From contig NZ_JAPLAI010000066.1 in NCBI RefSeq assembly GCF_026393345.1, positions 28,955-92,954 of the forward strand: 64,000 bases of DNA. Direction: 5' to 3'. Origin of the DNA: Microbacterium sp. Its GTDB lineage: Bacteria; Actinomycetota; Actinomycetes; Actinomycetales; Microbacteriaceae. A program made the position numbers and the translations under genes. A model generated the notes under the pieces. That model searched no databases, was not told the DNA's origin, and saw only the letters and a program-made list of their open reading frames with translations. Shown here piece by piece: positions 38,521 to 46,902 of the stretch. Every line of letters starts with the position of its first letter. The stretch's first letter is position 1.

Positions 38521-38595
38521 CGTCAGAATTCAGGCTGAGCGTCACCCGCCCGGCCGCAGGGGTCGTTCCGACGCCGTACAGCCTGAATTCCGACG
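38521..38595. repeat. Inverted repeat, CAGCCTGAATTC family
   Basis: Arms of 17 bp (38521-38537 and 38579-38595) match with one mismatch: CGTCAGAATTCAGGCTG against CAGCCTGAATTCCGACG. The TTCAGG core also occurs in the repeat at 45156-45240. It lies beyond the terminator and before the galM stop. Confidence 0.7.
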
Positions 38596-38605
38596 GCCCG
38601 GGCAG

Positions 38606-39547
38606 TCAGACGGCCGCGATGCGCCAGGACGCCTCGGCCACGCCGCCCGGTTCGATCACGCGCAGTCCGGTGTCGAAGCCGTACCGGTCGGCGTTGAACG
38701 CGTCGGGAGCACAGGTCATGGGCTCCACCGCGAGGCCGGCGCGGTGACCGGCGCCGCGTCCCGGGAGGTCGGCGGTATGCACCTGCACCCAGCCGCATTC
38801 GAGGCCCCAGCTGAGCTCCACGCCGGTGCCGGCGGGGTCGGTCACCCGCACGGTCGCGCGACCCCCGTCGTCGCGGGCGAGGCCGGTGTACGCGTGGTCG
38901 ATCTCGGCGGTGCCGATCTCACGCGCTGCCCGGTAGTCGAACCGCGCCGGGTCGTCCGCGTCCACGGCCGCGAGGCCGGTCGGGATGAGGCCATCCTCGG
39001 TGACGTGGAGCACCTGCGCCGCGGGCAGCTCGAACGACCAGCTGTCCAGCGGTCCGGAACCTGCAACGAGATACGGATGCGGTCCGGTGCCGAAGGGCGC
39101 GGGCGCCGCGCCGAGGTTCTCGGCCCGCACCGTCTGGGTGAGACCGTCTGGGCCGAGGAAGAACCGCGTGGCGACCCGGACCCGCCAGGGGTACCCGGTC
39201 TGCGCCTCGATCACGGCGGCGAGCTCGACGTGATCGGACCCCTTGTCGACGGTCTCGAAGTCGAGCCACGTAGCGAGCCCGTGCAGGGCGTGCCCCCGCG
39301 AGGGCTCGGTGAGCGGCAGCTGGTACTCCTCGCCGGCGAAGTCGTAGCGGCCGTCGACGACACGGTTCGGCCAGGGCGCGAGCGTGACGCCGCGGTAGGC
39401 GGGGCGCACCTCGTCGGCGTCGAAGCCGACCACGAGATGCCGCCCGTCGTGGCAGAGCGTCCGCAGGGTCGCCCCGACGCTCGCCACCGACGCCTCATAG
39501 GCGCCGGCGCGCAGCAGGTGCTGCGTGCCCGAGAGCGGCGTCCCCAT
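38606..39547 (-). CDS. Aldose 1-epimerase family protein
   Basis: A 313-residue beta-sandwich galactose-mutarotase-type protein. Conserved pieces include LAPWPNRVVDGRY near 76-88, the His of RGHALHG near 104-110, GPHPYL near 154-159 and the late Glu of LAVEPMTCAPDAFN near 270. It interconverts the alpha and beta forms of aldoses in the cytoplasm. The ATG overlaps the araA stop (TGATG), so it belongs to the arabinose operon and probably acts on L-arabinose or galactose rather than being a housekeeping galM. Confidence 0.85.
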   Translation of the reverse strand: MGTPLSGTQHLLRAGAYEASVASVGATLRTLCHDGRHLVVGFDADEVRPAYRGVTLAPWPNRVVDGRYDFAGEEYQLPLTEPSRGHALHGLATWLDFETVDKGSDHVELAAVIEAQTGYPWRVRVATRFFLGPDGLTQTVRAENLGAAPAPFGTGPHPYLVAGSGPLDSWSFELPAAQVLHVTEDGLIPTGLAAVDADDPARFDYRAAREIGTAEIDHAYTGLARDDGGRATVRVTDPAGTGVELSWGLECGWVQVHTADLPGRGAGHRAGLAVEPMTCAPDAFNADRYGFDTGLRVIEPGGVAEASWRIAAV

Positions 39548-41058
39548 CAGAGGCCCTGCGCCAACCGGTAGTAGGCCTGGTTCCAGCGCAGCTCCTGACG
39601 GAAACCGCGGACCGTGGTGTCCTCATCGATGACGGCGAGCTCGGTCTTCGCGATCTCGGCGAAGTCACGGAACACGTCGATGCCCACGGCGGTGGTCATC
39701 ACGGTGTGGTGCGCAGCGCCCGCCTCGAGCCAGCACGCGGCCGAGGTCGCGAAGTCCGGCTGCGGCTTCCAGATGGCGCGTCCCACCGGCAGCTTCGGCA
39801 GGTCGGGGGCCTCGACGTTCTCCACCACATTGGCGACGAGACGGAATCGGTCGCGCATGTCGCTCATCGCGACGACGACGGCGGGGCCGGGGTCGGCGGT
39901 GAAGACCAGACGCACCGGGTCGTCCTTGCCACCGATGCCGAGCGGGTGGATCTCGAGCCGCGGCTTGGCCGTGGTGAGGCTCGGCGCGACCTCCAGCATG
40001 TGGGCACCGAGGATCTTCTCGTCGCCCGCCACGAGGTCGTAGGTGTAGTCCTCCATGAGGCTCGCACCGCCGGGGAGCCCCGAGCCCATGACGTTGGCGA
40101 TGCGGACGAGAACGGCCGTCTTCCAGTCACCCTCGGCGCCGAAGCCGTAGCCCTCGGCCATGAGGCGCTGTACCGCGAGACCGGGCAGCTGGGTGAGGGA
40201 GCCCAGGTCCTCGAAGCTCGTGGTGAAGGCGCCGAAGCCACCCTCCTCGAGGAACGAGCGCAGGCCCAGCTCGATCGCGGCGCCGTCGCGCAGGGACTGG
40301 TGCCGCTCCCCACCCTTCCGGAGCTCCGAGACGACGTCGTACAGCTCCTCGTACTCGGCGACCAGCGCGTCGATGTCGGAGTCGGATGCGGCGGCCACCG
40401 CATCCGCGAGCTCGTTCACGCCCCACGTGTTGACCTGCACTCCGAAGCGGAGCTCGGCTTCGGTCTTGTCGCCCTCGGTGACGGCGACGTAGCGCATATT
40501 GTCGCCGAAGCGGGCGAGCTTGAGGCTCCGGACGGCGGCCCAGCCGGCGGCGGCGCGCTGCCAGTCCTCGATCTGGGTGCGAACGGCGGGGTTCGACACG
40601 TGACCGACGACGGTCTTGCGGGCGACCCCCAGGCGGGTCTGGATGTAGCCGAACTCGCGGTCGCCGTGAGCGGCCTGGTTGAGGTTCATGAAGTCGAAGT
40701 CGATCTCGCCCCACGGCAGCTCGACGTTTGCCTGCGTGTGCAGGTGCAGCAGCGGTTTCTGCAGCGCGTCGAGGCCGGAGATCCACATCTTCGCGGGGCT
40801 GAACGTGTGCATCCACGCGATGATTCCGATGACCTCGTCGCGCGCGTTCGCCTCGAGCGCCAGGCGACGGATGCTGTCGGAGTCCTTGAGGACCGGCTTC
40901 CAGACGACGGTGACGGGCAGACCGTCGAGGCCCGCGACGACCTGCTGCGATTGCTCGGCGACCTGACGCAGCGTCTCTTCGCCGTAGAGGTTCTGGCTGC
41001 CGGTGACGAACCAGATCTCGTACGCGTCCAGAGAGGTGGTCAGGGGGGTACGGCTCAT
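39547..41058 (-). CDS. araA: L-arabinose isomerase
   Basis: A 503-residue AraA converting L-arabinose to L-ribulose, cytoplasmic and Mn-dependent. Family blocks include [20 protein letters not shown] at the start, [15 protein letters not shown] near 83-97, [37 protein letters not shown], and [15 protein letters not shown] near 290. The ATG at 41058 has AAGGAG upstream; a longer frame to 41115 starts inside the operator. Downstream is the epimerase gene; upstream are an operator palindrome and three long repeats, then the LacI gene. Confidence 0.95.
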   Translation of the reverse strand: MSRTPLTTSLDAYEIWFVTGSQNLYGEETLRQVAEQSQQVVAGLDGLPVTVVWKPVLKDSDSIRRLALEANARDEVIGIIAWMHTFSPAKMWISGLDALQKPLLHLHTQANVELPWGEIDFDFMNLNQAAHGDREFGYIQTRLGVARKTVVGHVSNPAVRTQIEDWQRAAAGWAAVRSLKLARFGDNMRYVAVTEGDKTEAELRFGVQVNTWGVNELADAVAAASDSDIDALVAEYEELYDVVSELRKGGERHQSLRDGAAIELGLRSFLEEGGFGAFTTSFEDLGSLTQLPGLAVQRLMAEGYGFGAEGDWKTAVLVRIANVMGSGLPGGASLMEDYTYDLVAGDEKILGAHMLEVAPSLTTAKPRLEIHPLGIGGKDDPVRLVFTADPGPAVVVAMSDMRDRFRLVANVVENVEAPDLPKLPVGRAIWKPQPDFATSAACWLEAGAAHHTVMTTAVGIDVFRDFAEIAKTELAVIDEDTTVRGFRQELRWNQAYYRLAQGL

Positions 41059-41102
41059 CGACGGCTCCTTGTCTCGTGGCGCGACCGCGCGCCGACTCCA
41101 AA

Positions 41103-41116
41103 TGTTACCGGTCACA
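41103..41116. promoter_or_regulatory. Operator palindrome upstream of araA
   Basis: TGTTACCGGTCACA, a near-perfect palindrome with central CG, 45 bp before the araA start. The identical 14-mer lies upstream of the kinase gene at 44068-44081. It fits the LacI-type regulator encoded between the two genes. Confidence 0.75.
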
Positions 41117-41173
41117 ACACGGGCGCGCCACTGGGACGCCGAGCGGCTTCACCCCGCCTCCCGCCACCCACCA

Positions 41174-41352
41174 CGCTCCCCTGTCGCAAAGTGCGACGCG
41201 CGAGCGCAACACGCGCCAGGGGAACGCCGAGTCCGCTCCCCTGTCGCAAAGTGCGACGCGCCAGCGCAACACGCGCCAGGGGAACGCCGAATCCCCACGC
41301 TCCCCTGTCGCAAAGTGCGACGCGCCAGCGCAGCAAGCGACAGGGGAACGCC
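41174..41352. repeat. Three direct copies of a palindromic ~55-bp unit
   Basis: Units start at 41174, 41234 and 41298. Each begins CGCTCCCCTGTCGCAAAGTG and ends with CAGGGGAACG, and the two ends are complementary, so each copy can fold into a hairpin. Copies 1 and 2 differ by one base in the stem-loop; copy 3 has compensating changes (GCGACAGGGG) that make its stem better. They fill the gap between the LacI gene and araA. Confidence 0.85.
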
Positions 41353-41356
41353 CGTG

Positions 41357-42397
41357 TCAGTGGCGCGATGGGGCGGCGGTCGACGCGCGCGGCACGAGGA
41401 GCGGAGGGCGATCCGCGGATGCGGTTCCCTCGACTGCGGCTCGATCGGATGAGGCATGGGCGGCGTGCTCGGCGAGCGCCGCGGCGACGCACCGGCGTGC
41501 CTGCCCGGCGAGATCCACGCGCACCGTGGTGAGCGCGGGGCGGTAGAACGCCGCATCCGGGTTGTCGTCGAAGCCGCTCACGCTGACCTGGCCCGGGACG
41601 CTGATCCCCGCCGCATCCAGCCCCGCCACAAGTCCGAGCGCCATCTGGTCGTTCGCGACGACGACCGCGGTGGGGCCTCCGTCGGCCCGCACGGCCGCCG
41701 CGACGCGCGGCGCGAGCGCGGCACCGGATGCGGCGGACCAGTCCCCCCGCCACTGCGCGGTCGCAGAGAGGCCCTGCGTCGCGACCGCCCGTGCGAAGCC
41801 CTCGGCGCGCGCCCGCTCTTCGTCCCATTCCGCCGGGCCGCCAACCCGGGCGATCCGGCGGTGCCCGAGCCGCGCGAGCTCCGCGACGGCGAGGGCCGCC
41901 CCTTCCCGCTGCGCATCCAGTCCGGTCGGGTCATGGAACGACAGCACCCGCACGTCGGGCGCGCGCCGGCGGACCTCCGCCAGCGCGCTCTCGTGCAGCG
42001 CGACGAGCACGATGCCGTCGACCCCTTGGCCGAGCAGATGGTCGACGGCTTGCTCCACGGAGGCACCGTCGCCGGCGTCCGCATAGGCCGCGACGACCCA
42101 GCGGCCGGCCTCACGCGCGGCGTTCTCGAGGGCGGTGATCGCCGCAGCCGGTCCGTACAGCGAGGCGTCAGAGGCGATGAGGCCGAGCGTGCGGGTGGAG
42201 CGTGTGCCGAGTGCTCGAGCGGCGTTGTTGACGCGGTAGTCGAGCGCGGTCATGGCCTCGACGACGCGCCGACGGGTCTCCTCCCGGATGTTCGGGTGCC
42301 CATTGAGCACCCGCGACACCGTCTGGGTCGAGACACCGGCGCGCTCGGCGACCTGCCGCACCCCGACCCGCGGCTGCGACTCCCCCGTCACGCTCAT
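41357..42397 (-). CDS. LacI-family regulator of arabinose genes
   Basis: A 346-residue LacI/GalR regulator: helix-turn-helix and hinge about 12-66 (VGVRQVAERAGVSTQTVSRV, then YRVNNAARALGT), followed by the sugar-binding core with ANDQMALGLVAGLDAAG and SVSGFDDNPDAAFY. It lies between the kinase and araA, with matching palindromes before both, so it probably represses them in the absence of L-arabinose. It is a paralogue of the LacI protein at the left end but carries different recognition-helix surroundings (NGHPNIREET). Confidence 0.85.
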   Translation of the reverse strand: MSVTGESQPRVGVRQVAERAGVSTQTVSRVLNGHPNIREETRRRVVEAMTALDYRVNNAARALGTRSTRTLGLIASDASLYGPAAAITALENAAREAGRWVVAAYADAGDGASVEQAVDHLLGQGVDGIVLVALHESALAEVRRRAPDVRVLSFHDPTGLDAQREGAALAVAELARLGHRRIARVGGPAEWDEERARAEGFARAVATQGLSATAQWRGDWSAASGAALAPRVAAAVRADGGPTAVVVANDQMALGLVAGLDAAGISVPGQVSVSGFDDNPDAAFYRPALTTVRVDLAGQARRCVAAALAEHAAHASSDRAAVEGTASADRPPLLVPRASTAAPSRH

Positions 42398-42433
42398 GCG
42401 CCCATCATCCCGCGTACCGACTCTGGTCCCGGG

Positions 42434-44026
42434 TCACAGCGCCGCGACCGCCGCGGCTTCGACAGCGAGTCCCGCCCGGTACCGCTCGAGGTAGGCGTCG
42501 AAGCCCGCGACGTCCGCCGCGCCAGCCTCGGCCACGGCGAAGTCCGCCGCGGCGAACACCACCTCGCGGAGGTAGGTGCCGAGGTCGCGCCCCTCGCCGT
42601 GCCGGAGGAACGCCGCGAGCGCCGCGATGCCCCACGCGCCGCCCTCGCCGGCCGTAGCAGCGACCGCCACCGGTGCATCGATCGCGGCCGCGAGGAAGCG
42701 CTGCGCCACTCCCGCGGTGCGGAACATGCCGCCGTGGGCATACATCGCGTCGATCGCGACTCCCTCCGCGGCGAGCACCCGCATCCCGAGGCTGAGCGTC
42801 GCGAAGACGCCGTAGATCTGCGCCCGCATGAAGTTCGGCAGCGTGAGCCGGCTGTCGGGCGTGCGTACCACCAGGGGCCGGCCCTCGCTGAGGCCCGCGA
42901 TCGGCTCGCCCGCGAGGTGGTTGTAGGCGAGGACGCCCCCCGCATCCGGTTCGCCCTCCAGCGCCTGCCGGAAGAGCGTCTCGAAGACCGCGTCCCGGTC
43001 GAGCGGTGAGCCGGATGCGGCGGCGAACGCATCGAACAGTGCGACCCAGGCCGAGAGCTCGCTGGCGCCGTTGTTGCAGTGGACCATCGCGACCGGGTCA
43101 CCGGCAGGGGTCGTGACGAGGTCGAGTTCGTCGTGCACGTGCGCGAGCGGGCGTTCGAGGACGACCATGGCGAAGATGCTCGTGCCCGCGCTGACGTTGC
43201 CGGTGCGCGGCGCGACGGCGTTCGTTGCGACCATCCCGGTGCCGGCGTCGCCCTCCGGCGGGCAGAACGGGATGCCGGCGGTGAGCGTACCGGAGGGGTC
43301 GAGGAGGGCAGCCCCTTCCGCGGTGAGGTCGCCCGCGTGCTCCCCCGCTCGCAGCACACGGGGGAGGATCTCGCTCAGGCTCGCGGCGCCGCCGTCGAGG
43401 GCGTCGAAGCGGGCGAGGAGGTCGGCGTCGTAGTCGGCGGTGCCGGCGGCGATGGGGAACATGCCCGACGCGTCACCGACGCCGAGGACGAGGCGGCCGG
43501 TCAACCGCCAGTGGACGTACCCGGCGAGGGTCGTGAGCGAACGCACCTCCGGCACGTGCGGCTCTGCGTCGAGCACCGCCTGACGGTAGTGCGCGATCGA
43601 CCATCGCAGCGGGATGTTCGCACCGAACAGCTCGGTCAGCTCCGCCGCGGCCGCTCCGGTGGAGGTGTTCCGCCAGGTTCGGAAGGGCACGAGCAGCCGG
43701 TCGTCGGCGTCGAAGGCGAGGTACCCGTGCATCATGGCGGACACCCCGATGGCACCGATCGTGGCGAGATCCACGTCGTGCCGGTGCGCCACCTCGGCGC
43801 GCAGCTGCGCGTAGGCATCCTGCACACCGGCCCACACCGCATCCAGCGAGTACGTCCAGACCCGGTCGACGAAGGCGTTCTCCCACTCGTGGCTGCCGGT
43901 GGCCAGCACGATCGACGGGTCGTCGGCGCGCACCAGGCATGCCTTGATCCGGGTCGAGCCGAGCTCGATGCCGAGGGCGGTCTCGCCGTGGCGGATCGCT
44001 TCGGTGTGGATCGCGTGCTGGCTCAT
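42434..44026 (-). CDS. araB: FGGY carbohydrate kinase, probable ribulokinase
   Basis: A 530-residue FGGY-family sugar kinase. The phosphate-binding start LGIELGSTRIKACLVRADD lies near 19-37, MMHGYLAFD near 98, the second domain has GNVSAGTSIFAMVVLE near 285-300 and the C-terminal nucleotide fold AMYAHGGMFRTAGVAQRFLAAA. Position upstream of LacI and araA under the same operator indicates L-ribulokinase; xylulokinase cannot be fully excluded. The ATG at 44026 follows GGAG. The usual third gene, L-ribulose-5-phosphate 4-epimerase (araD), is absent from the window. Confidence 0.75.
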   Translation of the reverse strand: MSQHAIHTEAIRHGETALGIELGSTRIKACLVRADDPSIVLATGSHEWENAFVDRVWTYSLDAVWAGVQDAYAQLRAEVAHRHDVDLATIGAIGVSAMMHGYLAFDADDRLLVPFRTWRNTSTGAAAAELTELFGANIPLRWSIAHYRQAVLDAEPHVPEVRSLTTLAGYVHWRLTGRLVLGVGDASGMFPIAAGTADYDADLLARFDALDGGAASLSEILPRVLRAGEHAGDLTAEGAALLDPSGTLTAGIPFCPPEGDAGTGMVATNAVAPRTGNVSAGTSIFAMVVLERPLAHVHDELDLVTTPAGDPVAMVHCNNGASELSAWVALFDAFAAASGSPLDRDAVFETLFRQALEGEPDAGGVLAYNHLAGEPIAGLSEGRPLVVRTPDSRLTLPNFMRAQIYGVFATLSLGMRVLAAEGVAIDAMYAHGGMFRTAGVAQRFLAAAIDAPVAVAATAGEGGAWGIAALAAFLRHGEGRDLGTYLREVVFAAADFAVAEAGAADVAGFDAYLERYRAGLAVEAAAVAAL

Positions 44027-44067
44027 GAGGGCTCCGTTCCGCTGCGCTGCGTGCGTTTCGCTGCCGA

Positions 44068-44081
44068 TGTTACCGGTCACA
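44068..44081. promoter_or_regulatory. Operator palindrome upstream of the kinase gene
   Basis: TGTTACCGGTCACA, identical in sequence and orientation to the copy before araA and placed 42 bp upstream of the kinase start. Confidence 0.75.
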
Positions 44082-44136
44082 GCGACGCCACCGCGGCGAG
44101 GACATGATGGACTGGATGCGGAGGCAAGGAGGGGCT

Positions 44137-44733
44137 GTGAGCGAGGATCCGCGTATCGCCGCCGCCCGGTACCGGATGCATCAGGCGCTCGGTGCCGATG
44201 CGGAGACGGATGCCGCCGCCTCGCGTGCCGCGGAGAGCGACGCAGAACCGCGCGTGCCCACCGCGGCCGAGCGCGCCGCGTACGTGGAGACCGCGATCCA
44301 GCAGGCCATCCGTCGCGGCGACTTCGACGACCTCCCCGGCGCGGGCAAGCCGCTGGAGGGGCTGAGCGATCGCTACGACCCGGACTGGTGGATCCGGCGG
44401 AAGATCGAGCGGGAGCAGCTGCGCGGCCTCGGGCCGGCCGCTCTCACCCTGCGCGTCGAAGACCGCGAGCTCACCGAGCGGCTCGACGCGCTCAGCCGGG
44501 AGGCCGACGTCCGCGAGGTGCTGGAGGACTTCAACTCACGCGTCCGGGAGGCCCGGCGACAGCTGCTCGGCGGACCTCCGGTGGTGACGGCGCTGCGCGA
44601 CGTGGAGGCCGAGGTCGCGGGCTGGCGCGAGCGGCGCGAGGCCCGCGCGATCGCCGGGCAGGCGCGGGACGCCGAGGCCGCTGCAGCACGCCGCCGGTGG
44701 TGGCGCCGACGACCACAGCCACGGTCGCAATAG
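44137..44733 (+). CDS. DUF1992 (DnaJ-homologue-subfamily-C-28-like) protein
   Basis: A 198-residue cytoplasmic protein. The DUF1992 core spans about 40-115: VETAIQQAIRRGDFDDLPGAGKPL followed by DPDWWIRRKIEREQL, then a charged coiled-coil half ending in an Arg/Trp-rich tail (RRRWWRRRPQPRSQ). The GTG at 44137 is chosen because AAGGAGGGG ends just upstream. The family has no established activity. Confidence 0.8.
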   Translation: MSEDPRIAAARYRMHQALGADAETDAAASRAAESDAEPRVPTAAERAAYVETAIQQAIRRGDFDDLPGAGKPLEGLSDRYDPDWWIRRKIEREQLRGLGPAALTLRVEDRELTERLDALSREADVREVLEDFNSRVREARRQLLGGPPVVTALRDVEAEVAGWRERREARAIAGQARDAEAAAARRRWWRRRPQPRSQ

Positions 44734-44743
44734 GCTTCGGCCC

Positions 44744-45091
44744 ATGACCTCCCTGACGCCCGCCACCGTCGTTCGCGCCGACGACCTCCACCTGGTGCAC
44801 GAGATGCTCCCGGCCGACCAGGTCGTCACGGGCACCCCGACGACAGCGCTCGTCGAGCTCGGCAGGTTCTCCGGCGTCGACATCGGCGTCTGGGAGATGA
44901 CGCCGGGAACCGCGACCGATGTCGAGGCCGACGAGGTGTTCATCGTCCTTTCCGGGCGGGCGCGGATCCGCTTCACCCACCCCACCCTCGCGCCCATCGA
45001 TGTCGCGGCCGGCGACATCGTGCGCCTGGAAGCGGGTATGCACACCGAGTGGACCGTCACCGAGACCCTGCGGAAGGTCTACCTCGCCTGA
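44744..45091 (+). CDS. Cupin-domain protein
   Basis: A 115-residue single-domain cupin. Motif 1-like sequence ADEVFIVLSGRARIRF (about 62-77) and motif 2-like GDIVRLEAGMHTEWTV (about 91-106) outline the barrel; His101 is the only obvious metal ligand in the usual places, so metal binding may be altered. The closest pattern is the DUF861/EutQ-like group. It starts 10 bp after the DUF1992 gene and may be co-transcribed. Confidence 0.75.
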   Translation: MTSLTPATVVRADDLHLVHEMLPADQVVTGTPTTALVELGRFSGVDIGVWEMTPGTATDVEADEVFIVLSGRARIRFTHPTLAPIDVAAGDIVRLEAGMHTEWTVTETLRKVYLA

Positions 45092-45155
45092 GCGCTCCGC
45101 GCTCCCGGCTCCGCCGGACCGCCGGCATAGCTCCTGCGATCGCAGCCACGACCGC

Positions 45156-45240
45156 GTTCACAACTCAGGACATTCGGCGTCGGCAGGCCGCCGCAAGCGG
45201 TTGCACACGCCGTTCCGCGCATCCGGCCTGAATTGTGAAC
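45156..45240. repeat. Inverted repeat with TTCAGG core
   Basis: Arms GTTCACAACTCAGG (45156-45169) and CCTGAATTGTGAAC (45227-45240) match with one mismatch. They flank a GC-rich centre that can fold further, between the convergent cupin and pucR genes. Confidence 0.65.
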
Positions 45241-45265
45241 ACGACGACGGTCGACCGCACGCGGG

Positions 45266-46813
45266 TCAGCGCCGGCGGGAGAGCACCGCGAGATGCAGCG
45301 CGGTCTGCGTCTCGCCGTCGTCGAGGTCGAGTCCCAGCACGTCTTCGATGACATCCAGGCGTTGGTAGAACACCGACCGGGAGAGGTGGGATGCGGCGGC
45401 AGCCGCGGTGCGGTTGCCGGGGTGGGCGAGCATGGCCTCCAGCACGTCCAGCAGGTCGCCGCCTCGCCGCAGGTCATGCGCGAGGAGGGGCGCCAGCATC
45501 CGCTCGCCGTGCGCGAGCAGCCGGTGATCGCCGGACAGTTCGCCGATGAGCCGGGCGAGCGGGCGTGCTTCGGCACGACGGACGCCGGTCCCGGCGCCCG
45601 CCGCAAGCGCCACCGCTTCGCGGACCGAGGCGAGCGCCGCGTCGACATCGTACGCATCGTGCCCGACCGCGACCGTGCCGTGGGAGCCGGCGACGGCGCC
45701 GAGCCGGCGGGCGGCGTCATCGTCCACCCGGGCGCCTTCGGGGAGCGAGGCGAGCACCGCCGCCACGTCGTCGCGGACGGAGGCGAGCACCCGCGCTCCC
45801 GGGGGCAGTGCCGCCGCGATCGCCGAGGTGTCCGCCCCGCCGCGGAGGGCCAGCCCCACGAGCACCCGGCCCCGCACCGGGAAGCCGGCGGCCTCCAGTC
45901 GCGCCGTCACGGCGGACGCGTGGGCGAACCGCCCCTCGAGGAGCGTGTCGAGGAGCCGTGCGGATCCCATCCGATCCCACTCGGCGGTGCCACCCTCGGC
46001 GAGCCGGCCGATGGCGAGCGCAATCGCCGCCTGCTCGAGCACGCTCCGCCGTCCGGCCGGGTGATCGGGGCCGGGAAGCGCCACCAGGCGTCCCCACCGC
46101 GACCCTCGCGCCTCGACCGGCACGATCAGCATCCCGTCGGCGCCGAGCCGCGAGCGTTCCATCCAGCCGGCGAGCGTCTCCTCCTCGGCGATGTCGGCGA
46201 AGGCGGCGACCACGACCTCGTGCGCGAGGTTCTCCAGTACGACACCGCATCCCAGCGTCTGCGACGCCTGCCGCACCACGTGGTCGGTCGGCGCGCCCCG
46301 GAGCGCCAGGGCGGTGAACCGCTCGCGCACCTCGTCGCGGGCCGCGAGCGCGCGGGTCTGTGCGGCGATGATCCGGGCGTGCACCGCCTCGGTCACGGCG
46401 ACGAACCGCACCTCACGGTGCAGGGCGACGACCGGCACCCCGCGGGCATCGGCGACGCGGGCCACCGCATCCGGCACCCGCTCGAAGCGCGTACCGAGCT
46501 CGAGCACGATACCGGCGACCCCGACCGCCGCGAACCGTTCCGCGAGCAGGGTCAGCGCGTCGTCGGACTCCGGCCACGCCGAGCCCGTCGTGAGGACGAG
46601 CTCGCCGCCGGCGAGCAGGCGCGGCACGTCGGGGTTGTCGGAGGCGTGCACCCAGCGCACCGGCGCATCGAGGCCGTCGCGACCGGCGACCACCTCGGGA
46701 AGGCCCGCGCGAACAGCATCGAGGGCGAGCACCTCACGGACGCTCTGGGTGACGCCTGCGGCCCCCTCCGGACGAAGTGTCCGACGGGACGGGGAATCGG
46801 GACGATCGGACAC
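45266..46813 (-). CDS. PucR-family transcriptional regulator
   Basis: A 515-residue regulator with an N-terminal PucR domain (about 20-140, SVREVLALDAVRAGLPEVVAG then LVLTTGSAWPESDD), a central GGDEF-like CdaR region and a C-terminal helix-turn-helix (LLDVLEAMLAHPGNRTAAAA, then LSRSVFYQRLDVIEDVLG). Such proteins activate purine, amino-acid or amine catabolism genes. The GTG at 46813 has AAGGAGG 12 nt upstream; a longer frame begins inside the divergent promoter. It is divergent from the dehydrogenase/aminotransferase pair, which it probably controls. Confidence 0.85.
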   Translation of the reverse strand: MSDRPDSPSRRTLRPEGAAGVTQSVREVLALDAVRAGLPEVVAGRDGLDAPVRWVHASDNPDVPRLLAGGELVLTTGSAWPESDDALTLLAERFAAVGVAGIVLELGTRFERVPDAVARVADARGVPVVALHREVRFVAVTEAVHARIIAAQTRALAARDEVRERFTALALRGAPTDHVVRQASQTLGCGVVLENLAHEVVVAAFADIAEEETLAGWMERSRLGADGMLIVPVEARGSRWGRLVALPGPDHPAGRRSVLEQAAIALAIGRLAEGGTAEWDRMGSARLLDTLLEGRFAHASAVTARLEAAGFPVRGRVLVGLALRGGADTSAIAAALPPGARVLASVRDDVAAVLASLPEGARVDDDAARRLGAVAGSHGTVAVGHDAYDVDAALASVREAVALAAGAGTGVRRAEARPLARLIGELSGDHRLLAHGERMLAPLLAHDLRRGGDLLDVLEAMLAHPGNRTAAAAASHLSRSVFYQRLDVIEDVLGLDLDDGETQTALHLAVLSRRR

Positions 46814-46902
46814 TGTTCTCACCCTCCTTTCCCTGCAATGCTGGGCCTCATCGGCACATGTCTCGCCGATCAGTTTGTCCGATGACAGCATACGGAGCCC
46901 CC

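Noticed and set aside
41174-41352. CRISPR array
   Set aside because: Only three units, spacers too short and similar, each unit itself palindromic over its whole length, and no cas genes.
41456-43009. 517-residue plus-strand open frame opposite the LacI and kinase genes
   Set aside because: Antisense shadow: no motifs and no ribosome site, while both minus-strand genes are recognisable.
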